Shown here: positions 50,185 through 59,491 of the stretch, piece after piece | Layout: the number at the start of each line of letters is the position of its first letter | Position numbering within the stretch: position 1 is the first letter of the stretch | Assembly: GCA_013289825.1 (NCBI GenBank) | Contig: JABCZF010000004.1 | Span: forward strand, 141,842 to 205,841 | DNA length: 64,000 nucleotides | Direction: 5' to 3' | From: Acidobacteriota bacterium | GTDB lineage: Bacteria > Acidobacteriota > Terriglobia > Acidiferrales > UBA7541 | Position numbers and translations under genes: made by a program | The notes under the pieces: model-generated | Told to the model about the DNA's origin: nothing | Database searches by the model: none | What the model saw: only the letters and a program-made list of their open reading frames with translations

Positions 50185-51105
50185 ATGGCCCGCCACATCC
50201 TTCAACGATTCCTGCTCACACTGCCGGCACTCTGGTTGGTGCTGACCCTGGTTTTCCTGCTGATTCATATCGTTCCTGGCGACCCCGTTGAGCAGATGCT
50301 CGGCGAGGGCGCAGCGCCCGGACAAATCACGCAATTGCGCCATGGTCTCGGCCTCGACCAACCGCTCTATGTGCAATACGGGCGCTATTTGGAGCGGCTG
50401 GCGCATGGCGATCTCGGCCAGTCCCTAAAATTCCAAGCGCCGGTGCTGCGGATTATTTTCGAACGCTATCCGGCAACTCTGGCGCTGGCCTTCTTGGCTC
50501 TTCTGGTCTGTGCGTCCATCGCCATTCCAGCAGGCGTTCTTGCCGCGCACCGCCGCGGGCACCCAACCGATCGTGCCGTCGGCGTCTTTACTTTGCTTGG
50601 ACTCGCCATTCCTAATTTCGCGCTCGGCCCCATGCTCATACTGCTTTTTTCCATCGAACTTGGCTGGTTGCCCGTCTCCGGCCGCGGGGGCCCTTCTTAT
50701 TACATCCTCCCCGCTGCCACTCTGGGTGCCGCGTTGGCTGCCATTCTCACACGCATGGTGCGCGGCTCGATGCTCGAAGAGCTTGCCAGCGACTACGTCC
50801 GCACCGCCCGCGCGAAAGGGCTTTCCACGCGCGCGGTTTTATTTCGCCATGCTTTCCGCAACGCGCTCATTCCCATCATCACCATTCTCGGTCTGCAATT
50901 TGGGACCCTCCTCGCTGGAACAATCGTTACCGAGACAATTTTTTCCTGGCCGGGCATCGGCCGGCTCACCGTCCAAGCGATTTCCTCCCGCGACTATCCC
51001 CTGTTGCAGGGATGCATCCTGGTTATAGCTCTTTCCTATGTTCTCGTGAACTTGCTCACTGATTTCCTCTACGCGGTCATCGACCCGCGGGTGCGCCTGT
51101 CGTGA
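50185..51105 (+). CDS. ABC transporter permease, DppB/OppB type
   Basis: Inner-membrane permease of 306 residues with six helices. The N-terminal LLIHIVPGDPVEQMLGE and the cytoplasmic EAA loop (DYVRTARAKGLSTRAVLFRHAFRNALIPII) mark the dipeptide/nickel class. It pairs with the permease at 51102 by a GTGA overlap. No ATPase or binding-protein gene lies nearby. ATG 50185 avoids the overlap with the preceding gene. Confidence 0.92.
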   Translation: MARHILQRFLLTLPALWLVLTLVFLLIHIVPGDPVEQMLGEGAAPGQITQLRHGLGLDQPLYVQYGRYLERLAHGDLGQSLKFQAPVLRIIFERYPATLALAFLALLVCASIAIPAGVLAAHRRGHPTDRAVGVFTLLGLAIPNFALGPMLILLFSIELGWLPVSGRGGPSYYILPAATLGAALAAILTRMVRGSMLEELASDYVRTARAKGLSTRAVLFRHAFRNALIPIITILGLQFGTLLAGTIVTETIFSWPGIGRLTVQAISSRDYPLLQGCILVIALSYVLVNLLTDFLYAVIDPRVRLS

Positions 51106-51971
51106 TTTGGCCCACCGCCCTTCGGCAATTTCTCCGCCAAAGCGTCGTTGCCCGCGTCGGATTTGCGGCAGCCGTCCTGCTTCTCCTCGCAGCCCTTTTC
51201 GCTCCCTGGATCGCTCCGGCCAATCCCGCCGCGCAAGACCTTCCCACCCGGCTCAAATCTCCGTCGCGCGCACATTGGATGGGGACGGACGAGCTTGGCC
51301 GTGACACTCTTTCGCGCACACTTTACGGCGCTCGAATTTCGCTGTTCGTCGCGATCTCTGTCGTCCTTGGTTGTGGTTTAACGGGTCTCGCCATCGGCTT
51401 GCTGGCAGGTTTCCTCGGCGGCTGGTTCGATCGCTTCGTAAATCTATTGCTGATCAATGCATTCTTATCGTTTCCTGGAATTTTGCTGGCCATCGCCTTT
51501 GCCGCTTTTTTTGGTCCGGGCATTGGAAAAGTCATTCTCGCCCTGATTATCACCGGCTGGGCCGGCTACGCCCGTCTCGCCCGCGCTCAGGTCTTGAAAG
51601 TCAAGGAACTTGAATTCATTCTCGCTGTTCGCTCACTTGGCGCTTCAAACGCGCGCATTATGTTGCGACATTTGCTTCCCAATATTCTTCAGCCCGTTCT
51701 CATTCAAGCCACTATCGGGATGGCTGGAGCCATCCTCGCCGAATCCACGCTCAGCTTCCTCGGGCTCGGCGTGCTAGCGCCGGTTCCCAGCTGGGGCTCC
51801 ATGCTGAACGATGCGCGCAGCCATCTCTTTGACGCCCCGCACCTCGTCATTTTTCCCGCTCTGGCAGTCATGACCGCTGTGCTCGCCTTCAATCTCCTGG
51901 GGGACGCCTGGCGCGATTGGCTGGACCCGCGCACGCGTTCGCAGATGGCCGCACTCGAACACACCCGCTGA
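51102..51971 (+). CDS. ABC transporter permease, DppC/OppC type
   Basis: Inner-membrane permease of 289 residues starting at GTG in a GTGA overlap with the upstream permease. Family signs: HWMGTDELGRDTLSRTLYGARISL near the N-terminus and the EAA loop VRSLGASNARIMLRHLLPNILQPVL, then AESTLSFLGLGVLAPVPSWG. It should form a heterodimer with the DppB-like partner to import peptides or similar solutes, using components encoded elsewhere. Confidence 0.92.
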   Translation: MIWPTALRQFLRQSVVARVGFAAAVLLLLAALFAPWIAPANPAAQDLPTRLKSPSRAHWMGTDELGRDTLSRTLYGARISLFVAISVVLGCGLTGLAIGLLAGFLGGWFDRFVNLLLINAFLSFPGILLAIAFAAFFGPGIGKVILALIITGWAGYARLARAQVLKVKELEFILAVRSLGASNARIMLRHLLPNILQPVLIQATIGMAGAILAESTLSFLGLGVLAPVPSWGSMLNDARSHLFDAPHLVIFPALAVMTAVLAFNLLGDAWRDWLDPRTRSQMAALEHTR

Positions 51972-52019
51972 GCAGTACGGTGTAGCGCTTGCATGTTTTC
52001 CTCAAGAATATACAGGGAG

Positions 52020-52814
52020 CTATTTTAAGGAGAGCACCACAGGCGCTCCGCGTCCGACACTCAAGGTACGCGAAGCGTTTCCCTTGTTGATGGCAATTTC
52101 CAAATAACCGCTTGACCCAAAATACGCGACCGGTTCGCCAACCTTGCCACGCGCAAACGTATCGACCAGCCGGTTAACAGCGTGGGTTCCCACATGCATT
52201 TTCAAACCGCCGCCATTCTGTGCCTCGCTGGACAAATCCTCGGCGCGGAAATTGGTGACCAGGTTCCCGAACGAATCGATCTTCAGTACCAAGCCTTTGA
52301 CGCCTGCCTCGCCAGGTTTCGGCCGCGGCAGCGCCATCTTTTTGTAATCGTGAATTTCTTCCCCCATGCTTGGCGTTTGCCAACCCTTCGACAGCCAGGC
52401 CGCCACCGGCGCAAAGACATCGCGTCCGTGAAACGTCTTGCTGAGCGGTTGGAGAAAATAATGCTCAGCATTGGCGTGGCGCACCACGACGTTTGGTTCG
52501 CGCTCGTAAACGAGGGAGAGCACTCCGTTATCGGGCGCAATAAAATAGTGATGCTGTCCGCTGACGAGCAACGGGCGGCGATCCGTTCCCACGCCAGGAT
52601 CCACAATCACTACATGGATCGTCTTTGGAGGAAAGTAAGAGTAAGCCGCGCCTATGGCCAGCGCTCCATCGAGCAGATCAAAGGGCGTCACGTGATGCGT
52701 GATGTCCACGATCGTCACTTCTGGATTGATCTTGAGAATGACTCCCTTCACGGTCCCGACCAAATGATCGTCGGTACCGTAGTCCGTAGTCAGCGTAATG
52801 ATGGCGTTGGTCAC
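52020..52814 (-). CDS. SAM hydroxide adenosyltransferase / SAM hydrolase family (DUF62)
   Basis: About 264 residues. The family N-terminus IITLTTDYGTDDHLVGTVKGVIL is followed by IVDITHHVTPFDLLDGALAIGAAY, HVVIVDPGVGTDRRPL and IAPDNGVLS, carrying the conserved Asp-Arg-His side chains. Members split S-adenosylmethionine into adenosine and methionine; fluorinases and chlorinases are relatives, but the 23-residue halogenase loop is not evident. GTG 52814 with GGGAGA six bases upstream is the best start; sequence up to 52958 looks non-coding. Convergent with the permease pair. Confidence 0.88.
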   Translation of the reverse strand: MTNAIITLTTDYGTDDHLVGTVKGVILKINPEVTIVDITHHVTPFDLLDGALAIGAAYSYFPPKTIHVVIVDPGVGTDRRPLLVSGQHHYFIAPDNGVLSLVYEREPNVVVRHANAEHYFLQPLSKTFHGRDVFAPVAAWLSKGWQTPSMGEEIHDYKKMALPRPKPGEAGVKGLVLKIDSFGNLVTNFRAEDLSSEAQNGGGLKMHVGTHAVNRLVDTFARGKVGEPVAYFGSSGYLEIAINKGNASRTLSVGRGAPVVLSLK

Positions 52815-53096
52815 GAGGGTCTCCCGCCAGGGTGTTCTGCGCGCACCGCGCGCTACGAAGTGGGAAGGCACTCCGTACCCTTTGACGCTAGCGGAGGCCC
52901 GCTTCGGCGTCAAGAAATCGCGCGGGCTGTGCTGTGCAATCGCCAACGGTCCACTCATCAGACACTCGGCCGGTTATACCGCCGGTAGCGCGATCTCGAG
53001 ACCCATGGAGGTCTTTATCCTCTCGCCTCTGTATCTCGCAAAAACTCTATCCGCGGTGCATACTGTTACGCTTTTCGTCTTGTCAAGGAGCTGATG

Positions 53097-55670
53097 ATGA
53101 TGAACCGGCGGAGTCTTCTCACCGTGGTCTGGATTCTTGCCCTCTCTTCTTTCGCGCAAGCCCAGGAGAAAGCCAAGAGCGGCCCAGTGCTCACACCTAG
53201 CGAGTTCCTCGGCTTCGAAGTCGGCGCCGACCGCAAGCTCGCCGACTATCGTCAGATCGCCTCCTATTTTAAAGCGCTCGCCGCAGCCTCAAATCGCGTC
53301 GAACTTGAAACGCTCGGCAAAACCACTCTCGGAGAAGACATGTTTATGGCCATCATCTCCACCGAGGAAAACCTCCGCGACAAAGCCCATTACAAAGACA
53401 TCGCGCACAAACTCGCCGACCCTCGCGGCCTCACCTCTCAACAAATAGACGCTCTCGCCCAAGATGGCAAAACCATCCTGCTCCTCACCTGCAACATTCA
53501 CTCCAGCGAAATCGGCTCCAGCCAAATGTCCATGGAGTGGGCTTACCATCTCGCCACCTCGCAAGATCCTGGACTCCTCCGCCAATTAAACGATTCCATC
53601 GTCCTCCTGGTCCCCTCGCTCAATCCCGATGGCGAAACAATGGTCACCGAATGGTACAGAAAATATCTCGGCACCAAGTACGAGGGCGGCGAGATGCCCT
53701 ACCTCTATCATCACTACGTTGGCCACGACGACAACCGCGACTGGTTCATGCTCACGCAAATCGAAACCAAGAACGTCAACCATATGGTCTATCACGAGTG
53801 GTTTCCGCAATTCTGGCTCGATGAACACCAAATGGGCGAAAACGGTCCGCGCATTTACATCCCTCCCAACGCCGATCCCGTCGCCAAGCTCGTCAATCCC
53901 TTGGTCCATCGGGGCAACAATCTCATGGGCGCAGACATGGGCTGGCGTCTCGAAGAAGGAGGGAAGTCCGGTGTGATTTTTGGGTATTCGTTCGACGCTT
54001 ACTGGCCCGGCGGCACGCGCAACACCGGCTGGTGGAAAAACATGTACGGAGTTCTCACGGAAGTAGCCTCCGCGCGCATCGCCACTCCCGTCGAGATTGA
54101 ATCCACCGAGCTCCAAGGCGGCGGCAAAGGTCTCACCACCTATGAGCAGCAAATTAATTTCCCAAACCCTTGGCCAGGCGGCGTGTGGCGTCTGCGCGAC
54201 ATCATGGACTACGAACTTCTCGTCTCCGGCGCCGCGCTAGAAACGGTTAGCAAATATCGTCGAGAACTTCTGCGCGGCGTGGCCACCATGGCCACGCAGG
54301 CTGTCCAGACTGCCGATTCCACTGTCTACTGGCGCATCCCCCTGGACGGGCAGCGCGATCCCGTCACCGCCACGCGTCTCGCTGCGCTGCTCCTCGAACA
54401 CGGCGTAGAAGTCCGCTGGCACGCTGACAGAAAACTTTTCCTCATTCCTACTGCGCAACCGTACGGTCGCTTTGTCGACGAGATGATGGGCACTCAACGC
54501 TATCCCGAAGTCCGCCCCGCCCCCAACAGCGGCATCCTCGAGCCCTACGACGTTGCGGCATGGTCGCTCCCGCTAATGATGGGCGTCAAAGCAGAAAGAG
54601 TCGCCATCACCCCTGACGTTCAGAATTCTTCGCTGCTGCTCCAAAACGTTTCTTGGCCCACCGGCGGTCTCGCGAGCACCGGACGGTATTATTCCATCGC
54701 CGCTCACGAAAACAACGTCTTTGCCCTAACCAACGCCATGCAATCCGCAGGTGGTCAAGTCTTTCTCTCGCAAAAACCAAACGAAACGCCCGAATTCATT
54801 TTCGCAGCACACGCGCAGCTAGCAGCCAACGCCGAAAGACTCCATTTGCAACTGCAACCTCGCGCCGATCTTGCGCACGGCGCCACGCCGCTCAAGTCCG
54901 TTCGCGTCGCTCTATACAAACCCTATATTCCGTCACACGACGAAGGCTGGACCCGCTTCCTCCTCGAACAATACGGCTTCAAACTAAAAAATATCGAAAA
55001 CAAAGAAGTGAAAACCGGCAATCTGAACAATTCCTACGACGTGATCATCCTCCCCGACTCCACTCGCGAAATCATCGTTGACGGCAAAGAAGGTCGCGGC
55101 GGCTATTTCGAAGAATTCCCGCCCGAATACGCGGGCGGCATCGGCAAAGAAGGCGTCCACGCCCTCCACGATTTTGTCGAAAAGGGCGGCACGCTCATCA
55201 CTCTGGCCAACGCCTCCGACGTAGTTATCGGCGAAGAGTTCAATCTGCCGGTCCGAAACGCCTTGGCCACGGGCGGTCCAGGGGGACGCAGCGCAGCTGC
55301 CGCAGGCGCATCCGATTTCAACATCCCAGGCTCGCTCTTGCGCGTTTATATCGATACCAATCATCCCGTCGGCTACGGCATGCCCCACGAAATCGCCGCC
55401 TTTGTCGATTCCCCCATCGCCTTTCAAACCTCCGCCCCGCCCCCCGACATCCAGCGCTCCGTGATCGCCTGGTATCCCGACGACGCCAAAGACATCCTAG
55501 TCTCCGGCTACGCCCACGGCGCCGAACGCCTCCAACGCAAAGCCGCCGCCGTCAGTTTCATCAAAGGAAAGGGGAAGATCGTAATGTTCGGCTTCCGCGT
55601 CCAACACCGCGCCCAAACCGAAGGCACCTTCCAACTCCTCTTCAACGCCATCTTCTGGGCAGCAGTGTAG
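53097..55670 (+). CDS. Secreted M14-family zinc carboxypeptidase-like protein
   Basis: About 857 residues with a signal peptide (residues 1-22, ending FAQAQ). The zinc ligands of M14 are seen in CNIHSSEIGSSQ (His and Glu), and the third histidine is probably in WLDEHQMGENGPRIYIPP. A DHxxGH-like stretch YVGHDDNRDWFM lies between. The C-terminal 300 residues form a glutamine-amidotransferase-like domain (VIILPDSTREIIV, GGTLITLANASD, KGKIVMFGFR). AAGGAG precedes three tandem ATGs (53094, 53097, 53100); the middle one is chosen by spacing. Confidence 0.88.
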   Translation: MMNRRSLLTVVWILALSSFAQAQEKAKSGPVLTPSEFLGFEVGADRKLADYRQIASYFKALAAASNRVELETLGKTTLGEDMFMAIISTEENLRDKAHYKDIAHKLADPRGLTSQQIDALAQDGKTILLLTCNIHSSEIGSSQMSMEWAYHLATSQDPGLLRQLNDSIVLLVPSLNPDGETMVTEWYRKYLGTKYEGGEMPYLYHHYVGHDDNRDWFMLTQIETKNVNHMVYHEWFPQFWLDEHQMGENGPRIYIPPNADPVAKLVNPLVHRGNNLMGADMGWRLEEGGKSGVIFGYSFDAYWPGGTRNTGWWKNMYGVLTEVASARIATPVEIESTELQGGGKGLTTYEQQINFPNPWPGGVWRLRDIMDYELLVSGAALETVSKYRRELLRGVATMATQAVQTADSTVYWRIPLDGQRDPVTATRLAALLLEHGVEVRWHADRKLFLIPTAQPYGRFVDEMMGTQRYPEVRPAPNSGILEPYDVAAWSLPLMMGVKAERVAITPDVQNSSLLLQNVSWPTGGLASTGRYYSIAAHENNVFALTNAMQSAGGQVFLSQKPNETPEFIFAAHAQLAANAERLHLQLQPRADLAHGATPLKSVRVALYKPYIPSHDEGWTRFLLEQYGFKLKNIENKEVKTGNLNNSYDVIILPDSTREIIVDGKEGRGGYFEEFPPEYAGGIGKEGVHALHDFVEKGGTLITLANASDVVIGEEFNLPVRNALATGGPGGRSAAAAGASDFNIPGSLLRVYIDTNHPVGYGMPHEIAAFVDSPIAFQTSAPPPDIQRSVIAWYPDDAKDILVSGYAHGAERLQRKAAAVSFIKGKGKIVMFGFRVQHRAQTEGTFQLLFNAIFWAAV

Positions 55671-55700
55671 AATTCGGCAGGGAATTGTTGCTTTTGTAGG

Positions 55701-55720
55701 AGCCGGGCTTTAGCCCGGCT
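55701..55720. repeat. REP-like palindrome AGCCGGGCT-TT-AGCCCGGCT
   Basis: Perfect nine-base arms with a two-base loop, 31 bases after the M14 peptidase stop. A close copy (GCCGGGCT-TC-AGCCCGGC) is at 57447-57464. Together with other GC-rich palindromes in this part of the window it looks like a dispersed intergenic repeat that may also work as a hairpin terminator. Confidence 0.6.
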
Positions 55721-55816
55721 GTGCTCTAGGTTGGAACCGCGATACGACGCAAACTGTCATCTCGAACGCAGCGAGAGATTTGCTCTCTCTCTTCTCGCCA
55801 CTCACCGCGCGTCGAA

Positions 55817-56383
55817 CTATCGTGCCACGCTCACCTGTGCTCGCACTCCCGCCATCTCGTCATACTCCCGCCCCGAACTGTCCGGCAACAAAACCCACAA
55901 CGTATAAATCCCCAACGCCGTCCCAAACGGAAAACGGATCAACGCCAAGAACCCAACCACGATCCCCAAGATCCGTGCCCAAGGCTGCCGCTCCGAAAGC
56001 CCCCAAGCCAGCAACAAATGCACTCCCGCAAACAGCGCAAGCAAAATCCCCGCCGAGAAAATCCCACGCATCAAAAACGGACTAAACCCGAACGAGCCTC
56101 CGAACGGCCATCTCCCCGATCCGAGCCAACCCCATCCGTCCTCAAAAAACAGCCGGCGGAAGATCACCATCCCGCCCACTTCGATCAATCGTAGAATTCC
56201 ATTCGCCAGCCAAAATCCCGCGACTATATTTATGTTTCGCCTCACGCGCCCATCTCCCGCCGCGCGCCCAGCCGCTGCGGTCGGGATGATTGGCGCTGCT
56301 GGCCCCGTCATCAGTTGTTTCCCGCACGAGCTGCAATATCGAGTCCCAGAGTTGAACGGTCTCCCGCAGCCATCGCAATACAT
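55817..56383 (-). CDS. Zinc-ribbon membrane protein of unknown function
   Basis: Protein of 188 residues. The first 25 residues form a zinc ribbon (MYCDGCGRPFNSGTRYCSSCGKQL). Three to four membrane helices follow (about 55-75, 95-120, 125-145 and 150-170). Such zinc-ribbon plus membrane proteins are common and of unknown role. It is convergent with the M14 peptidase across the REP-like palindrome. Confidence 0.8.
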   Translation of the reverse strand: MYCDGCGRPFNSGTRYCSSCGKQLMTGPAAPIIPTAAAGRAAGDGRVRRNINIVAGFWLANGILRLIEVGGMVIFRRLFFEDGWGWLGSGRWPFGGSFGFSPFLMRGIFSAGILLALFAGVHLLLAWGLSERQPWARILGIVVGFLALIRFPFGTALGIYTLWVLLPDSSGREYDEMAGVRAQVSVAR

Positions 56384-56638
56384 GTTTCTACCCTCCGAGT
56401 CTTGCCACTGACCAATACTACGTTCCCCACGCCAAAATGTTCCAGGCCCCAGCTCCGCTACACCATCCCCAACCTGCAGAGGCTCCGCGCCGTTGCATCT
56501 CGGTTAATTCACCTTGTCCCTTCCGAAGTGTCCCTCCTTCGCCGTGGTATTTTGAATCTGAACGAAAAGGTCACCTCCTCGCCTACCAGCGCTTTCGACC
56601 GCTGACGGCAAGCTTTTTAATAACCCGAAACGCCGAAC

Positions 56639-57403
56639 ATGTTTAAATCCGTGGACGTAAAGCGACTCATCCTCATTTTCCTGGACCGCAGGGCGACCGT
56701 ACTTACTCTCGCATCGCGCTCGTCTGCTCAGCAACTGGACAAAAGCGAAACTCTAAAAAAGCCCGCCAATCCTACTACAGCCTCAAAGACGAAGGCCTCA
56801 CCGAACTTCAACGCACCATGGCCCCCAACTGGGTTTTTCTTCTCGCAGAGCAACGCAAAGCCGATCCCACCCGCATCGATGCCTCCATCCAAAAACTCCA
56901 AGCCCTTGCATTTTGGCCTTTCTCTCAGCCTCGACGGCAACGCCAAGGTCCAAATCGCCAGCGGCTTAAAGCAGGTCTACCGCGGTATGGAGCAGATGGC
57001 TTTCTAGTTTTATCCAAACCTGGTCCGCCTACACGATCCTACCCTCCCCGACCCCACCACGACATTCCAACTCGAGGAGGTCGGCCCCGACTACCGCATC
57101 TCCTATAAAGACGGCGTCGTCGATATCACCACCACGATGGGTCCGGATCATGCAATCAGCGTTATGAGAGTGAAGACCGCTCAATTTGACTCCACCATAA
57201 AGCCACAATTCAAAAACGACTCACAGGGGCTTGCTTCTCTCCAGCTATAAAGCCATCTATCGCGGAGCAACTCCCGCCGAAGCCACCGATCTGGACGTCA
57301 CCATCGACTATCAGGAATCAACGGCCTGCAATTTCCCCAGGAAATCTCTCTTACTGGCTCCTACGGCAAAATTGCCTTCAAAGTCAATTTCACCAGCTGC
57401 TAA
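56639..57403 (+). pseudogene. Decayed exported protein gene (four frameshifts and one stop)
   Basis: A single protein can be followed through three frames. It begins with a signal-like start (KRLILIFL...SSAQQLDKSETLKK), shifts at an A-run near 56757 into ARQSYYSLKDEGLTELQRTM and MAPNWVFLLAEQRKADPTRI, and shifts back near 56905 (HFGLSLSLDGNAKV). It meets a TAG at 57005-57007 and continues FYPNLVRLHDPTL and YRISYKDGVVDITTTMGPD. It shifts near 57237 (SYKAIYRGATPAEATDLDV) and again near 57316 (INGLQFPQEISLTGSYGK), ending at TAA 57401. No family name is known to me. Confidence 0.75.
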
Positions 57404-57446
57404 ACCACCAAGCACTAACCAATTCTTCTCTGTCCGGTTCTGCAAT

Positions 57447-57464
57447 GCCGGGCTTCAGCCCGGC
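57447..57464. repeat. REP-like palindrome GCCGGGCT-TC-AGCCCGGC
   Basis: Perfect eight-base arms around a two-base loop, between the pseudogene and the yjbR gene. It differs from the 55701-55720 copy only in the loop and end bases. Confidence 0.6.
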
Positions 57465-57583
57465 TCTTTTGACTTCTCTCAGGGTGGTCCTCTAAACTTT
57501 GAACTTTCAGCCTGGAACTCTCTAGACTCTCGACGGCAAACTCAGGCAAGCTTCCTCGGAAAGCACCGCCCAAAGCACCCGTC

Positions 57584-57973
57584 ATGTCCAAAACTCCCAG
57601 CGCCAACCCCATCCTCAAACGTCTCACAGCGATAGCCCTAGCTCTTCCCGAAGCACGGCGCGAAATCTCCGGCTCCCACGCCTCATTCCGAGTCCGCAAA
57701 AAAACCTTCGCTTACTTCCTCGATGATCACCACGGTGACGGAATCGTCGCCGTAACCTGCAAAGTTCTCCCAGGGGAAAACGCCGCGTTGGCCAAAGCCC
57801 AACCCACGCGCTACTATCTCCCGGCCTATATCGGCCCCCGTGGCTGGGTCGCTCTACGCCTGGACCTCCCCAAAATCGATTGGTCCGAAGTCCGCGATCT
57901 CCTCCTAACCAGCTATCTCCTCACCGCCCCCAAACACTTAGCATCCTTAGCCCGAGGCCCCGACGAAATCTGA
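57584..57973 (+). CDS. MmcQ/YjbR family protein
   Basis: Protein of 129 residues of the double wing CyaY-like DNA-binding fold. Typical stretches: LALPEARREISGSHASFRVRKKTFAYF near the start, IVAVTCKVLPGE, YLPAYIGPRGWVALRLD and IDWSEVRDLLLTSYLLTAPK. The cellular role of this family is unknown. It stands alone, convergent with a small membrane protein gene. Confidence 0.9.
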   Translation: MSKTPSANPILKRLTAIALALPEARREISGSHASFRVRKKTFAYFLDDHHGDGIVAVTCKVLPGENAALAKAQPTRYYLPAYIGPRGWVALRLDLPKIDWSEVRDLLLTSYLLTAPKHLASLARGPDEI

Positions 57974-58027
57974 GGTAACGGATCGCGTGGTTATCCCGGC
58001 TTGACCGGCGCGAAATGCGGCAGCAGC

Positions 58028-58312
58028 TCAAACATCCTCTCGTTCCGCCCCCCTTCTGCCGCGGAAAAAGTAAGCTCCTGCCCCAATCACAATCGCAAAA
58101 AAGAACACCACCCCGGTCAGCATCGCAAACGCTCCGGGATCGACCCTCGCCCCAGCCACCGCACCAAACTGCGACGACCAAATCGCCGCATAACCCAACG
58201 AATCATGCGCCGCAGCGCTCCCCGCCGACGTTGTTGTCCACGGCGCAAAACAACAAAGAAAGCCCATTCCAATCAAGAACGAAAAAAACGTAACGCTAAA
58301 TAGTGTCTTCAT
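58028..58312 (-). CDS. Small membrane protein of unknown function
   Basis: Protein of 94 residues with two clear membrane helices (about 5-26 and 63-84) and a short external loop rich in Ala, Gly and Ser. The C-terminus is basic, then acidic. No family is recognised. The hydrophobic pattern supports a real gene, though it is short and lies in a decaying region. Confidence 0.5.
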   Translation of the reverse strand: MKTLFSVTFFSFLIGMGFLCCFAPWTTTSAGSAAAHDSLGYAAIWSSQFGAVAGARVDPGAFAMLTGVVFFFAIVIGAGAYFFRGRRGAEREDV

Positions 58313-58429
58313 AGAACGACAGTCTACACCCAGGGAACCACAGGAGTGGTGTCCTCTAACCGCGGGCCGCCGCCAAGAAAACCAGAGAGAATTTCAACGG
58401 CCCTCATCGAGAGTTTATGACGGTTACGG

Positions 58430-58915
58430 ATGGTTTCGGCGGTTGCCCCTCCAAACGTCGCCGGCACCCTGGCTACGGTTATTAGCCAGACGTCTTGCGC
58501 AAACAAGTTGCCGCTTAGGCCAGGCGTCCTGGCCCAGACCCGACCGCCCCCAGCGAGCCTGATGCATGTAGAAATCGGCGGGCTCCGGAACAAAAAAGGG
58601 CAGGTTGTATGTGACGGCTACTCGTCCGGTGACGGCTTCCCAAAAAACGGCGATAAAGCCCTGGTCCACGCCAAGTCCCCGATCTCCAAACGGACCGCCG
58701 CCTGCGATTTTCCAGACGTCAAAGCAGGCCCTTATGCTGTGTCCGTAGTCCATGGCGAAAACTCCGACGGCAAATTGGATATAAACTTTACGGGCTTCCC
58801 CGTGAAGGCGTGGGCGCCTCCAACAATGCAAAAGGCCATTTCGGTCCACTGAAATTCGACGCGGCCGCGTTTGTTTCTCAGGTGGCCGCCTGGAATTAAA
58901 GATCACCATAGCCTG
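58430..58915 (+). pseudogene. Frameshifted DUF2141-domain protein gene
   Basis: The DUF2141 pattern is readable in pieces: IGGLRNKKGQVVCDGYSSGDGFPKNGDKA, a P-I-S segment, CDFPDVKAGPYAVSVVHGENSDGKLDINF in one frame, then LPREGVGASNNAKGHFGPLKFDAAAF after a shift near 58795, and GGRLELKITI after a second shift near 58880. Family proteins are small secreted proteins. The upstream signal region is also degraded and no good start is visible, so the 5' limit is uncertain. Confidence 0.7.
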
Positions 58916-59161
58916 TCTGCGAGGGATCACGGCCGGCGGATGGGGCAGTCTTTCGGGCGGTGGAGCATTGAATTCTGCAGCCCACCGCTTCCTCCTTTCT
59001 GTCTCGCTTCCTTCAATTCCATGAATTGTCTCACTGCGGCGACCGAGAAAAGGCTGTAAAAATGCGAGACACACGGTTGACTGGGAATTACGGATAGCTT
59101 TGCCAAAGGTGCAAAAGTATACTGCCGGTTGAAATTACGTCTCTCTGAGAATGGAGCAACT

Positions 59162-59491
59162 ATGGCGAACGATCCAGCTACCTCTTCCACCTTGCCAGAT
59201 AATCGGAAGGTTGAAAGAGCACCGAATCCCGCAAGACCGGTCTTCTACGTCAACAATACGGTAATCGAAAACAGTCAGGTCGATGTTCAACTATATTTCT
59301 CTTTCGTGCATGAAGTTACGCCCGGAAAGTTTGCGTCTGTGGAACAGGGCCTTGTAATTATGGCTCCCGAGCACGCCCTGCAACTAATCAAAGCGCTGCA
59401 GAAAAACTTGGACGCCTATGAGGCCGCCCACGGGAAAATCCGAGAAATTAAGCAACCCGAACCTCCCACCGAAAAGAAGTTCCTTGGGTAG
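59162..59491 (+). CDS. DUF3467-like small protein
   Basis: Protein of 109 residues. The pattern VFYVNNTVIENSQVDVQLYFSFV, then VEQGLVIMAPEHALQLIKALQKNLDAYEAAHGKI, resembles DUF3467 proteins, which are of unknown function. ATG 59162 has GGAG about eight bases upstream. The C-terminus is proline- and lysine-rich. Confidence 0.75.
   Translation: MANDPATSSTLPDNRKVERAPNPARPVFYVNNTVIENSQVDVQLYFSFVHEVTPGKFASVEQGLVIMAPEHALQLIKALQKNLDAYEAAHGKIREIKQPEPPTEKKFLG

Noticed and set aside
52815..52958. N-terminal extension of the SAM hydroxide adenosyltransferase-family protein
   Set aside because: The family N-terminus begins right after GTG 52814, which has a good ribosome site; upstream residues are not conserved-looking.
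58424..59074. A 216-residue minus-strand frame
   Set aside because: It overlaps the DUF2141 pseudogene on the other strand, which has recognisable family text, while this frame has none.
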